From an uncultured Christensenella sp. (lineage in GTDB: Bacteria; Bacillota; Clostridia; Christensenellales; Borkfalkiaceae), in NCBI GenBank assembly GCA_910585705.1, contig CAJUER010000001.1:368651-432650 (forward strand): a DNA stretch of 64,000 bases. Direction: 5' to 3'. Shown one piece after another: positions 16,263 to 25,264 of this stretch (position 1 is the first letter of the stretch; each line of letters opens with the position of its first letter). The position numbers were made by a program, and so were the translations under genes. Below the pieces are notes generated by a model that worked only from the letters and a program-made list of their open reading frames with translations, did not search any database and was not told the DNA's origin.

Positions 16263-16955
16263 ATGTTAGTTGAAGCAAACCGCAGTTTATATAAAAGAAG
16301 CGGAACCTCAAAATTTAATATCGCGCTTAATATCCTTATTGCAATAGTGGCTGTTGCGCTTATGATCGAACTTATTTTCGTAACTACATTTACAGGCATT
16401 TATGTAGTTGACATTTCGATGATGCCGACGTTAAACGGCGCACCCGACGAACATTCTGCCGGAGGCGATTACGTTTATATCGTAAAGAGCGCAAAACCCG
16501 ATTACGGCGATATAGTTGTGGTAACGCGCGAAGGCGATTCGCCTCTTATTAAGCGCGTAATTGCGTTCGGCGGCGATAGCGTAAAACTGGTTGAAGGCAA
16601 GCTTTTTATAAAGTATGCAGGTGAAAGTGAATTTTCCGAAATCGAAGAAAATTACGTCGACCCGAACAGGAATGATCCGGTAAAACCCGTTAACAACTAT
16701 CCTACGGGTAGCAGCCGCTTTCCGCAGATCGGCGGGAAGTTTGAAGACGATGCTTTTATAATTGACGAGGGGTATGTCTTTTTGCTTGGCGATAACCGCG
16801 ATTACAGCGCGGACAGCAGGCAGAACGGGGCTTTCATGCGCAAAAATATTTACGGGGTCGTAACCGACTGGTCGATGAAAAATAAGAAGTTTATTTCTTC
16901 CGTTCATAAGTTTTTCAGTTTCGATATACCTGAATTTTTCGGGAAAAAGAATTGA
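16263..16955 (+). CDS. lepB: Signal peptidase I
   Basis: The 230-residue membrane protease removes signal peptides from exported proteins. One N-terminal membrane segment lies at about residues 20-46. The catalytic Ser52 is in ISMMPTL, the general-base Lys97 in IKRVIAFGGD, and box E is GDNRDYSADSR. An insertion of about 30 residues before box E gives a longer beta domain, common in Bacillota. The gene starts four bases after the hydrolase-like gene and 18 before pepF. Confidence 0.9.
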   Translation: MLVEANRSLYKRSGTSKFNIALNILIAIVAVALMIELIFVTTFTGIYVVDISMMPTLNGAPDEHSAGGDYVYIVKSAKPDYGDIVVVTREGDSPLIKRVIAFGGDSVKLVEGKLFIKYAGESEFSEIEENYVDPNRNDPVKPVNNYPTGSSRFPQIGGKFEDDAFIIDEGYVFLLGDNRDYSADSRQNGAFMRKNIYGVVTDWSMKNKKFISSVHKFFSFDIPEFFGKKN

Positions 16956-16973
16956 GCATAAAAGGAATAGGTA

Positions 16974-18749
16974 ATGAAAAGAAGCGAAGTAAAAGAGCGT
17001 TACAAATGGAAAATCGAAGATATTTTCGCAACCGATGAGGAGTGGGAAAAGAGTTTTGACAAAGCTGAAAAATCAATAGATTTTGAAAAATTTGCAGGCA
17101 AGCTCGGCGATTGCGATACGCTTTTAAGCTTTTACAAACATATCGACGAGTATAACAAACTTCTTGAAAAGCTTTTTGTATATGCGCACATGCGCCACGA
17201 TGAAGATTCCGCAGTGGAGAAGTACTCGGCTTATTATTCTAAGGTAAGTTCACTTGAAGTCAAATATTCTACCGCGCTTTCGTTTTATGAGCCCGAGATG
17301 TCGAGGCTTGACGAAAGCTATTTGAGAAATCTTATAGCGGACAAGCGTTTTAAGGACTACGACTATATTCTTAAAAGAATAATAGCGGCAAAACCTCATT
17401 CCGTGTCGGAAGCAGAGGAAAAGCTTGTAGGTATGTCAGGCGAAGTACTTGATAATTTCCGCAATATCTTCGGCATGATAGACAATCTTGACCTTCCTTT
17501 ACCTGAAATCGAGTGGGAAGGAGAAAAAACGAGATTGAGTCACGGAGTATACGGAATAATACTTCATTCGGACAACCGCGAGAAAAGAAAAGAAGCATAC
17601 GAAAAATATTACGGAGCTTATACGGGACTTTTAAATACGCTTTACTCGGTTTATTACGGCAACGTAAAAAAAGACGTATTTTTGAGTAAGGTTTATAAAT
17701 ACGGTTCCTGTCTCGAACACGCTCTGTTTTCAGAAGACGTAGATAAAATCGTATACGATAATCTTATAAACGCCGTAAATGAAAATCTTTGCGCAATGCA
17801 CCGTTATATAGCGGACAGAAAAAAAATTCTCGGTTACAATAAGCTTTATTTTTACGACGTCTATGCGCCTCTTGTCTGCGGGGTTGAATTTAAGCTTTCT
17901 TATGACGATGCGTACAAGTATGTAATAGAAGGGCTTGCGCCTCTCGGGAAAGAGTATCAGGCGCTTTTAAAAAGAGGGTATGACGAGCGTTGGATCGACG
18001 TAGAGGAGACCGAAGGCAAGCGCGGCGGCGCATACAGTATAGGCTGTCCCGATAACCATCCGTTTGTACTTTTGAATTATCAGCCCATTTTGCACGAAGT
18101 ATTTACAATCGCGCATGAAATGGGGCATTCATTGCATACCTATTTTTCACAGAAAAATCAACCGTATCCGAAAAGTCAGTACACTATTTTTGTTGCTGAG
18201 GTTGCCAGTACGGTAAACGAGGTTCTGCTTTTAAAGCATATGCTTGCCAACGCTAAGGACGAGCAGTTGAAAAAATATCTGCTCAATTATCACTTGGACA
18301 GTATTCGGGCAACTTTGCATAGACAGACGCTGTTTGCTGAATTTGAGTATGAGGCGCATAGTATGGCGGAGCGCGGTGAACCTCTCACAAAGCAAAATCT
18401 TTGTCAGCTTTACGGTAATCTGGGTAAAAAATATTACGGCGACGCCATCGAGCACGATTTTAATATTTCGTGCGAGTGGTGTAGGATACCGCACTTTTAC
18501 CGTTCGTTCTACGTCTATAAATATGCAACTGGTTTAACCGCCGCAATAAATATTGCCGGCAGAATCTTGAATGAAGGACGGACGGCGGTTAACGATTATT
18601 TTAAATTCCTGTCAGGCGGTAATTCTACGGATCCGGTTTCTCTTTTAAAGCTTGCAGGCGTGGACCTTTCTACTAAGCAGCCGTTCAAGGTAGCAATGAA
18701 AGAATTTGAGGATACACTGTCCGAATTTGAAAAATTAATGGAAATATAA
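16974..18749 (+). CDS. pepF: Oligoendopeptidase F (M3B family)
   Basis: A 591-residue cytoplasmic zinc metallopeptidase that degrades peptides of moderate length. The zinc site HEMGH is at residues 381-385 in IAHEMGHSLH, and the third ligand, a Glu, follows in VAEVAST about 25 residues on. Length and the C-terminal LLKLAGVD region agree with PepF. An AGGAAT ribosome site precedes ATG 16974. It is in the lepB-dnaB operon with short gaps. Confidence 0.92.
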   Translation: MKRSEVKERYKWKIEDIFATDEEWEKSFDKAEKSIDFEKFAGKLGDCDTLLSFYKHIDEYNKLLEKLFVYAHMRHDEDSAVEKYSAYYSKVSSLEVKYSTALSFYEPEMSRLDESYLRNLIADKRFKDYDYILKRIIAAKPHSVSEAEEKLVGMSGEVLDNFRNIFGMIDNLDLPLPEIEWEGEKTRLSHGVYGIILHSDNREKRKEAYEKYYGAYTGLLNTLYSVYYGNVKKDVFLSKVYKYGSCLEHALFSEDVDKIVYDNLINAVNENLCAMHRYIADRKKILGYNKLYFYDVYAPLVCGVEFKLSYDDAYKYVIEGLAPLGKEYQALLKRGYDERWIDVEETEGKRGGAYSIGCPDNHPFVLLNYQPILHEVFTIAHEMGHSLHTYFSQKNQPYPKSQYTIFVAEVASTVNEVLLLKHMLANAKDEQLKKYLLNYHLDSIRATLHRQTLFAEFEYEAHSMAERGEPLTKQNLCQLYGNLGKKYYGDAIEHDFNISCEWCRIPHFYRSFYVYKYATGLTAAINIAGRILNEGRTAVNDYFKFLSGGNSTDPVSLLKLAGVDLSTKQPFKVAMKEFEDTLSEFEKLMEI

Positions 18750-18755
18750 AGTACT

Positions 18756-20204
18756 ATGTCAGACAAAAACAATGTAATGCCCAATAATTTGGATGCCGAG
18801 CAGGCGCTTTTGGGCTGTATGCTAATCGACAATGTAATACTTGCGGAAATTCTCGAACAGCTTGATAAAAACGATTTTTATCAGGAATCTCACCAATATA
18901 TTCTTTCCGCTATGAAAATGGTGTTTGCGGAACGAAAGCCCGTTGATATCGTAACTCTGTGCGATAGGTTAGACGTCGACAACAACCTTGAAAAGGCGGG
19001 AGGTATTTCTTACGTTTCGGAACTTGCGCAGATTACGCCTTCTGCGGCAAATTACAAGTATTATTTCGATATTGTTAAGCGTGATAGCGTGAATAGAAGT
19101 TTAATTCGCGCGTCAAGAGATATTATAGATTTTGCAAAGTCGGGCGGAGATACTGTAAGCAGCGTCCAGTTCGCGGAAGAAAAAATCTATGCAGTATCGC
19201 GCACTAACGATACTTCGACAATGAAAGATATCCGAGAAGGCAGCGGAATTGACGCGGTTCTGGACAAGTTTGAAAAACTTGCAAAAGACAAGGACGCGTT
19301 TCGCGGAGTTATAACGGGATTCACGCGCCTTGACAAACTTACAAACGGTTTGCAAAAGTCCGACCTGATAGTTTTGGCGGCTCGTCCCGGTATGGGTAAA
19401 ACCTCGCTTTCGATGAATATAGTCGAAAACGCGGCAATAGGTAGCGGCGCGGTATGTGCGGTGTTTTCATTGGAAATGCCCGAAGTTCAGATAATTCAAA
19501 GGTTGATGTGCAGTCTTGCAAACGTAAGTATGTCAGACGCGCTTTCGGGAAAACTTACGGCAAACGACTGGAAAAAACTTGTTAAGGCGAGCGAGAAGCT
19601 TCGTCGCAGTAAAATACATATCGACGATTCTTCAAGGGTGACGCCTGCGGAAATTCTTTCAAAATGCCGCAGAATAAAATCGAAGAACAACGGACAGCTC
19701 GACCTTGTTATGATCGACTATATCCAGCTTATGTCAAGCGGAAAAAAGAGCGGTGAAGAAAACAGAACGCAGGAAGTCGCGGCGATTACGCGCGAGCTTA
19801 AAATTATGGCAAAGGAGCTTGATGTACCGGTCATAGCGCTTTCACAGTTGCGACGTATTCAGGCGGGCGAGCCTCAGCTTTCGGACCTTCGTGAATCGGG
19901 TGCGATCGAGCAGGACGCAGATATCGTTATGTTTATAAACCGTCCGGACGTAAACGCAACGGACGAAGATATCGCAAAGAAGCATATTGTCAAAGGTATG
20001 GCGGATTTGATAGTTGCAAAACACAGGAACGGAGGTCTTGACAGAATTAAACTCCGCTTCAAGGGCGAACTTACGAAATTTGTCAATCCGGAACCTAACG
20101 ACGAACTTCAGCCGCCGCCCGAAGATTCCAATGCGCCCGTACCCGACAGCGCTCCGCCGATAAGCGAAGATTATGCCCCGTCGGACGAGGAGATGCCTTT
20201 TTAA
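18756..20204 (+). CDS. dnaB: Replicative DNA helicase DnaB
   Basis: A 482-residue hexameric helicase. The N-terminal DnaB domain begins MPNNLDAEQALLGCML. The RecA-like domain has the Walker A motif ARPGMGKTS near residues 209-217 and the Walker B segment LVMIDYIQLM; SQLRR is the arginine-containing sensor region. There is no intein. The last 30 residues are Pro/Glu-rich. It starts six bases after pepF. A DnaD-like protein is encoded nearby on the other strand. Confidence 0.95.
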   Translation: MSDKNNVMPNNLDAEQALLGCMLIDNVILAEILEQLDKNDFYQESHQYILSAMKMVFAERKPVDIVTLCDRLDVDNNLEKAGGISYVSELAQITPSAANYKYYFDIVKRDSVNRSLIRASRDIIDFAKSGGDTVSSVQFAEEKIYAVSRTNDTSTMKDIREGSGIDAVLDKFEKLAKDKDAFRGVITGFTRLDKLTNGLQKSDLIVLAARPGMGKTSLSMNIVENAAIGSGAVCAVFSLEMPEVQIIQRLMCSLANVSMSDALSGKLTANDWKKLVKASEKLRRSKIHIDDSSRVTPAEILSKCRRIKSKNNGQLDLVMIDYIQLMSSGKKSGEENRTQEVAAITRELKIMAKELDVPVIALSQLRRIQAGEPQLSDLRESGAIEQDADIVMFINRPDVNATDEDIAKKHIVKGMADLIVAKHRNGGLDRIKLRFKGELTKFVNPEPNDELQPPPEDSNAPVPDSAPPISEDYAPSDEEMPF

Positions 20205-20208
20205 CCAA

Positions 20209-21204
20209 ATGAATACAGTAATTTTGCCTGTAAATGAATATTCTCTCGGGCAGTCGAAAAAGATAATTTGTGGCGGCGGAGCGGTAGCATTCCCAACCGA
20301 AACGGTCTACGGGCTTGGCGCTAATGCGTTCGATAATAGCGCTGTGGAGAATATATTCAAAATCAAGGGCAGACCTAACGACAATCCGCTTATAGTGCAC
20401 GTTCACAAAGATTATGATTTGTCTTTGCTTGTCAAGGATATACCAGACTATGCGCGAGCGCTTTCAAAAGCGTATCTTCCCGGTCCGTTGACAATGGTTT
20501 TTAAAAGTTGCGGCGCTGTCGCTTCAGCGGTTTCGTGCAGACTCGGTACGCTCGCAATACGAATTCCGTCACACGAGGGTGCGCAGAGATTTCTCGAATA
20601 TATTGATTTACCAATAGCCGCCCCGTCGGCGAATATATCAAAGCATGTAAGTCCCGTTACGGCTCAACACGTTTATTCCGATCTTAACGGCAAAATCGAA
20701 CTTATTCTCGACGGCGGCAAAAGCGAAGGCGGCATAGAGAGCACCGTGCTTGACTGCACGGGCGAAATACCTGTTATTTTGCGCAGCGGGCTTATCACCC
20801 GTGAAATGATTGAAAAAGTAGCAGGCAGATGCGAACAATACTTCTTAAAAGACGGAGAAAGGGCGCGTTCGCCGGGAATGAAGTACAAGCATTATTCGCC
20901 AAATTGCAAAACTATGTTGTTTGCCTTTAATGAATTGCAGGACGCGCTTTACGAGTATGAGAAAAGCAACGCGGAAGGCGTAACGGCATACCTTTTGTGC
21001 GACGATAAAACTGCGCAAATTGCCGCAGTTGACAAAGTTTTAAAGCTCGGTAAGGACGGGGAAGAGATGGCTTCCAATCTCTATTATAAACTCCGCGAGG
21101 GCGAAGAAAAGGCTCGGCTTATAATTGCAGTAGCGCCCGAAAATCAAAACGGAGTTATGGAAGGGGTTATGAACAGATTGAGCAAAGCGTGTAAAAATTC
21201 ATGA
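20209..21204 (+). CDS. tsaC: L-threonylcarbamoyladenylate synthase (Sua5/TsaC family)
   Basis: This enzyme makes the TC-AMP intermediate for the t6A modification at position 37 of ANN-decoding tRNAs. The 331-residue length, with a YrdC domain (GGGAVAFPTETVYGLGANA, KGRPNDNPLIVH) plus a C-terminal Sua5 domain (SPGMKYKHYSP linker), marks the long Sua5-type form. I chose ATG 20209 because the in-frame upstream start at 20173 lies inside dnaB and adds unrelated residues. The order tsaC - phosphatase - rpiB matches ywlC-ywlE-ywlF of Bacillus. Confidence 0.9.
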   Translation: MNTVILPVNEYSLGQSKKIICGGGAVAFPTETVYGLGANAFDNSAVENIFKIKGRPNDNPLIVHVHKDYDLSLLVKDIPDYARALSKAYLPGPLTMVFKSCGAVASAVSCRLGTLAIRIPSHEGAQRFLEYIDLPIAAPSANISKHVSPVTAQHVYSDLNGKIELILDGGKSEGGIESTVLDCTGEIPVILRSGLITREMIEKVAGRCEQYFLKDGERARSPGMKYKHYSPNCKTMLFAFNELQDALYEYEKSNAEGVTAYLLCDDKTAQIAAVDKVLKLGKDGEEMASNLYYKLREGEEKARLIIAVAPENQNGVMEGVMNRLSKACKNS

Positions 21205-21647
21205 AAAGGAAGAAAGTAATGTTTGTATGCACAGGCAATACTTGCCGTAGTCCTATGGCGGAAGCATTGCTGCGTAGCAAAATCAAGAAAAATAAAATCA
21301 AATGGTGGGATACGGCTTCGTGCGGTATCAATGCGGAAATCGGCGGAAGCATCAGTCAGAACAGCAGGCTTGCTCTGCTCGAAGAAGGCATTACTGTTGA
21401 AAAGTTCAATCCCAGACAGATGACGGCAAAACTTATTAACGCAAGCACACTTGTCGTTTGTATGACTTCGGCGCATAAACAGGCGTTAAAAGATTATAAC
21501 AATGTAATTAGCGTTGAGGATATTATGGGTGTTGGTGCGCCCGACCCGTACGGCATGGACGTGGAAACGTACCGTAAAGTGCGTGATTTGCTTTCCACTG
21601 TATGCGATTTGATAATAGAAAAATTCATAAAAAAATATAAGGATTGA
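21201..21647 (+). CDS. Low-molecular-weight protein phosphatase (YwlE-like)
   Basis: A 148-residue phosphatase. The P-loop CTGNTCRS (C-x5-R) lies near the N-terminus and the catalytic aspartate is in the APDPYG loop. By position between tsaC and rpiB it is the counterpart of YwlE, a protein-arginine phosphatase in Bacillus; the family also includes tyrosine phosphatases, and substrate cannot be decided here. Its start overlaps the tsaC stop by four bases. Confidence 0.88.
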   Translation: MKRKKVMFVCTGNTCRSPMAEALLRSKIKKNKIKWWDTASCGINAEIGGSISQNSRLALLEEGITVEKFNPRQMTAKLINASTLVVCMTSAHKQALKDYNNVISVEDIMGVGAPDPYGMDVETYRKVRDLLSTVCDLIIEKFIKKYKD

Positions 21648-21658
21648 TGGTGTTTAAA

Positions 21659-22102
21659 ATGAAAATAGCATTGGCTTGCGATCATGGCGGATTGAATTTA
21701 AAGAAAGAAATTATTAAATATCTTAAAGAAAACGGCTATGATTATAAGGACTTCGGTACAGACAGTTTCGATAGCTGCGATTATCCCGATTATGCGTTGC
21801 CTGCTGCAGAAGCGGTCGCAAATGGCGAGTGCGACAAAGGAATAGTAGTTTGCTCAACGGGTATAGGCGTTTCTATTGTCGCTAATAAGGTGCGCGGAGT
21901 AAGGTGTGCGCATTGTCACGACTGTTATTGCGCCGAGTTTACGCGCCGCCACAATGATTCTAATGTTTTGGCTTTAGGAGAGAAGGTTGTCGGTGTAGGA
22001 TATGCTTTGAAAATAGTCGAAACTTTTTTGACAACGGCTTTCGAGGGCGGAAGACATCAACGTCGCGTGGATAAAATTTCCGATATAGAGAAAAAATATT
22101 AA
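21659..22102 (+). CDS. rpiB: Ribose-5-phosphate isomerase B
   Basis: Interconverts ribose-5-phosphate and ribulose-5-phosphate in the pentose phosphate pathway. It has the RpiB/LacAB motifs MKIALACDHGG, the catalytic Cys region VVCSTGIGVSI, HNDSNVLALG and the phosphate-binding GGRHQRRVDKI. ATG 21659 gives the usual N-terminus of about 147 residues. In-frame TTG 21644 and ATG 21647 lie upstream and would add a few residues. It is the last gene of the seven-gene lepB-dnaB operon. Confidence 0.92.
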   Translation: MKIALACDHGGLNLKKEIIKYLKENGYDYKDFGTDSFDSCDYPDYALPAAEAVANGECDKGIVVCSTGIGVSIVANKVRGVRCAHCHDCYCAEFTRRHNDSNVLALGEKVVGVGYALKIVETFLTTAFEGGRHQRRVDKISDIEKKY

Positions 22103-22171
22103 AATTAAATATCGTGATAATTTTAAATTAAATCCGTAATTTTGCGCATAATAAAAGTACGGAGGTAATTT

Positions 22172-22324
22172 ATGAAATTGAATTGCGGTGATACTTGCCC
22201 CAAGTCTGGCGCTTATAAAGTGGTTGACAAAAAGGGTAACTTAGTGAATTCGGTTTGGGTAGGCGAAGGCGAAACTATGCCCCCTACACAGTATTCCGAT
22301 TGCCATTACGAATCCGAATCTTAA
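22172..22324 (+). CDS. Small YjzC-like protein
   Basis: A 50-residue gene with GGAGG eight bases before ATG 22172. The sequence begins MKLNCGDTCPKSGAYKVVD and has GEGETMPPT before a C-terminal Cys. The G-x-x-x-P-x-x-G-x-Y and GE-x-x-PPT pattern resembles the small YjzC family of Bacillota, whose function is unknown. A terminator follows. Confidence 0.6.
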   Translation: MKLNCGDTCPKSGAYKVVDKKGNLVNSVWVGEGETMPPTQYSDCHYESES

Positions 22325-22340
22325 ATAACATTTGAAAAAA

Positions 22341-22378
22341 AGCACCTGTTTTAATGAAAAAGCGGGTGCTTGATTTTT
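22341..22378 (+). terminator. Terminator after the YjzC-like gene
   Basis: AGCACCTG (22341-22348) pairs with CGGGTGCT (22363-22370) through one G-T pair, with an A run before and TGATTTTT after. Confidence 0.7.
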
Positions 22379-22408
22379 AAAATCTTTAATAAATCGAATA
22401 GCTATTGC

Positions 22409-22437
22409 TTGACAAAAGTTATGCTATAATTTATAAT
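22409..22437 (+). promoter_or_regulatory. Promoter of tRNA-Leu(CAG)
   Basis: TTGACA (22409-22414), 17 bases, TATAAT (22432-22437): full consensus, 12 bases before the tRNA. Confidence 0.8.
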
Positions 22438-22449
22438 CATTGATGTTTT

Positions 22450-22532
22450 GCGGATGTGGCGGAACTGGCAGACGCGCAGGTTTCAGGTTCCTGTGGGTGA
22501 CCGTGGGGGTTCAAATCCCTTCATCCGCACCA
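22450..22532 (+). tRNA. tRNA-Leu (CAG), integration site of a recombinase element
   Basis: An 83-base class II tRNA with CCA encoded. GCGGATG pairs with CATCCGC and the D arm contains GGCAGACGC. The anticodon loop TTCAGGT gives CAG; the top pair of its stem is T-T. The T arm contains GTTCAAAT. The recombinase gene on the other strand ends inside it, with its stop codon in the anticodon loop. The final GCACCA (22527-22532) recurs at both other recombinase-tail junctions. Confidence 0.9.
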
Positions 22533-24057
22533 GTAACGATAGAGGTTGAACCCTCTGCGTTAAACCAGTAATAGCCTTGTCGTTATCGGCAAGGCTTATT
22601 TCTTTAATTTCCTTGTCGTTGCCGAAAATCAGATATGTAACTACTGTATCGTCGTAAACAAAAACCTTGTAAACAAGATTGTCTATAAGTTTCTTTTGGT
22701 ATTCCTTGTCGTTCGGGTCGCCCTTTATTAGCATAGCCACAAAGTCAATAATCTTTTCTTTGGTTATCTTTTGCCCGCGCTCTAACTCTATTTGCGCCTT
22801 GTGTGCGGTTAAATCTTTTATAAGTATTTCTATCTCTTGCATTTTGCGTTCTATATTTGCCCGCAGTAGGTCGTTACGCGCCAGTATAAAGGCGTTTGTA
22901 AGTTGTTCCGCCTCGTCTTGTGCGTGCCGTATTTGCGCCTCTATGCTTTTCATTCCGTTGTCGCCCGTGCGTTGCTCATAATAGTTTATCGTATCTTGCG
23001 CGGCTTTCTCAACGTTTTTTCTATCGCTCAAAAAGTCGTGTACCACTTGCGTAACATACAATTCCAGTTTGTCTTTGTCCTCGCGTTTCTTGTCGCAGAG
23101 GGCTTTATTTTTCTGCTTGCAAACATAATAGTAATGTTTTTTGCCTAATCTGCTTGTACCGCCGCCCGCTATCATAGCCGTGCCGCAATGCCCGCAAAAC
23201 GCCTTACCCGTAAGCAAATACGGCTCAATAGCAGAGTTTGCTCCCGCAAGTATTTTGTTTTGCTGTAACCTTTTTTGCACCTTTGCAAAAGTCGCTTTGT
23301 CTATGATAGCGGGGTATGTATTCGCGCATAGCCGTTGCCCGTGCATAAATTCGCCCGTGTACTTGGCGTTAGACAGCCAGTTTTCAAACGTGCGGAAAGT
23401 AAACGGCTTGCCCTTGTAAAGTATGTGCCGCTTATTCAATTCGTCGGCTATTTCTTTCTTGTCCGTGCCGTTGGCGTACTCGGTAAAGATAAATCGCACA
23501 ATTTCGGCTTGTTCCTCGTCAATGGCTACTTTGTGTATTGTACCATTGTTGCCTTTCTTGTCGGTATCTATGAGTTTATACCCGTAAATGAGATAACCGC
23601 CGCAATACGTTCCGTTTTTAACGCTCGTGTCCAGTCCGTCGCGAACACGCTTGGAAAGTCTTTCGCTGTATTTCTCGTCGTTCCATTCCAAAAACATTTC
23701 GTAGATTTCGCCGCCCTCGTCGTCGCTGACTGGCTCGGTTGCCGAAACTATCCGTATGCCGTACTGCTTTTTCAACTGTGCTTTGTACATTATACTGTCA
23801 ATGCGGTTGCGGGCAAATCGGTCAAACTTGTAAACGATAATATGCTGAAACGCGCCTTTGTCCGCGTCGCTAATCATTTTCTGAAAGTCTGGGCGGTTGT
23901 CGTTCGTTCCCGTTCTTGCCTTGTCCATATAGGTCTTTACGACAGTAAAGCCCTTGCTTTCGGCGTATGCGGTGCAAATGCGTACTTGCCCCTCGATAGA
24001 CTGCTCGTTTTGTCCTTGTGAACTATACCTTGCATAAATAACAGCGTTGTTGTTCAA
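22483..24057 (-). CDS. Large serine recombinase (site-specific integrase) ending inside tRNA-Leu
   Basis: A 524-residue large serine recombinase. The resolvase domain carries Ser12 (YARYSSQGQ) and the family arginines (KFDRFARNR). The recombinase domain spans about 165-275, a zinc ribbon with FCGHCG and two further Cys about 290-340, then a long coiled coil (about 365-450). Its last codons (MKGFEPPRSPTGT) are antisense tRNA-Leu sequence, so the C-terminus is made by the integration junction itself. It presumably excises and integrates the element 22.53-28.05 kb at the tRNA 3' end. The promoter region is a complex repeat (24109-24291). Confidence 0.9.
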   Translation of the reverse strand: MNNNAVIYARYSSQGQNEQSIEGQVRICTAYAESKGFTVVKTYMDKARTGTNDNRPDFQKMISDADKGAFQHIIVYKFDRFARNRIDSIMYKAQLKKQYGIRIVSATEPVSDDEGGEIYEMFLEWNDEKYSERLSKRVRDGLDTSVKNGTYCGGYLIYGYKLIDTDKKGNNGTIHKVAIDEEQAEIVRFIFTEYANGTDKKEIADELNKRHILYKGKPFTFRTFENWLSNAKYTGEFMHGQRLCANTYPAIIDKATFAKVQKRLQQNKILAGANSAIEPYLLTGKAFCGHCGTAMIAGGGTSRLGKKHYYYVCKQKNKALCDKKREDKDKLELYVTQVVHDFLSDRKNVEKAAQDTINYYEQRTGDNGMKSIEAQIRHAQDEAEQLTNAFILARNDLLRANIERKMQEIEILIKDLTAHKAQIELERGQKITKEKIIDFVAMLIKGDPNDKEYQKKLIDNLVYKVFVYDDTVVTYLIFGNDKEIKEISLADNDKAITGLTQRVQPLSLLVRMKGFEPPRSPTGT

Positions 24058-24108
24058 TGTCTGCTCCTTTGCGCCGTCTGCGTGTGTGCGGACTGCGGCT
24101 TAAAAATT

Positions 24109-24291
24109 TTGTTGTTCGCTTTGGTGCTTACTGTCTTAACCAGCCCAAAATGCCGTCGCAGACAAATTGTCAAGGGTTTGCGCCGTAGGCGACGACGGTT
24201 TTATGCCTAACGGGAGATAAATCGTCGCCCTTTACAATTTGTCAAGGCGGCGTATTCCGTCCCCAGACGGTAAGCACAAGCGAATAACAAA
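24109..24291. repeat. Nested inverted and direct repeats upstream of the recombinase
   Basis: The outer arms 24109-24135 and 24266-24291 are imperfect inverted copies (TTCGCTT..GTGCTTAC core). Inside, ACAAATTGTCAAGG (24162) and ACAATTTGTCAAGG (24234) are direct repeats with one mismatch, and GACAAATTGTC is itself palindromic. The region separates the divergent recombinase and merR genes, so it may hold their operators; it may also be a recombination or transfer site. Confidence 0.6.
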
Positions 24292-24478
24292 CTATGTAAT
24301 TCTTATGGAAAAGAATATAAAACCTCACGTTGATTTTATCAGATTTAGAACAACAAAAATTATCAAAGGGTTGTGAATTATGTCGAATTTTATAAATGAA
24401 AACTTTTTTATAACAAATACTTAAAAATGCTTGCTCGTTACGCCGCGTAATGAATTATAATATATGCGAGGTATATTT

Positions 24479-25264
24479 ATGGCAAGATATAAAGCAATTC
24501 CGCAAGGCTATATGACGGTTGGCGAAGTCGCAAAGAAAATGGGTGTAACCGCTCGGGCGTTGCAATATTATGACCGCGAAGGGCTATTTAGTCCGTCTTG
24601 TATCAGCGAAGGCGGACGGCGTTTGTATAGTGATAAAGATATTGTTAAGTTGCATCAAATACTTACTCTTAAATCGTTAGGGTTTTCATTTGATGAAATT
24701 AAAAATCGTTTGACTTCCATTGATACGCCACAAAAGGCAATAATAGCGTTGACCGAACAAAGCAATTCGATACAAACACAAATAAATACGCTTACGCAAT
24801 CTTTACAAGCAATCGGATTATTAAAAAACGAAATAGAACAAATGCAAACAGTTGACTTTTCAAAGTATGCCGATATAATTGTCAACTTGCAAATGGGAAA
24901 TAAGTATTACGGTTTAATTAAATATTTTGACGATAATATGCTCGACTACTGTCATAAGAAATTCGATAAAGATACGGGTGTTGCGTTTATAAATAAGTTT
25001 AACTTAATTGTCGGAAAAATAGAAAAATGCATTGAGAACGGCATAGCACCCGAAAGTGAACAAGGACAAATTATCGCAAAAGAATTTTGGCAACTTATAA
25101 CAGAGTTTACGGGCGGCGATATGAGTATATTATCACAACTAATGAATTTCGGAAACGCGCAAGCGGATAACGATATGCAAAACGTACTGAATGCTTTTAT
25201 TGAGCCTGCGCTGTGTTTTTATTTTGAAAATTTGGGTATTAACCCTTTTGAGGCAAAAAAATGA
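24479..25264 (+). CDS. MerR-family regulator
   Basis: ATG 24479 follows GAGG at a good distance; 261 residues. The N-terminal winged helix has the MerR signature (MTVGEVAKKMGVTARALQYYDREGLF, reported here as two parts: MTVGEVAKKMGVTARAL and QYYDREGLF). A dimerisation helix follows, then an alpha-helical effector domain of about 130 residues of the TipAS type. The stop overlaps the ABC ATPase start, so it probably controls that exporter in response to a bound compound. It is cargo of the tRNA-Leu element. Confidence 0.85.
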   Translation: MARYKAIPQGYMTVGEVAKKMGVTARALQYYDREGLFSPSCISEGGRRLYSDKDIVKLHQILTLKSLGFSFDEIKNRLTSIDTPQKAIIALTEQSNSIQTQINTLTQSLQAIGLLKNEIEQMQTVDFSKYADIIVNLQMGNKYYGLIKYFDDNMLDYCHKKFDKDTGVAFINKFNLIVGKIEKCIENGIAPESEQGQIIAKEFWQLITEFTGGDMSILSQLMNFGNAQADNDMQNVLNAFIEPALCFYFENLGINPFEAKK

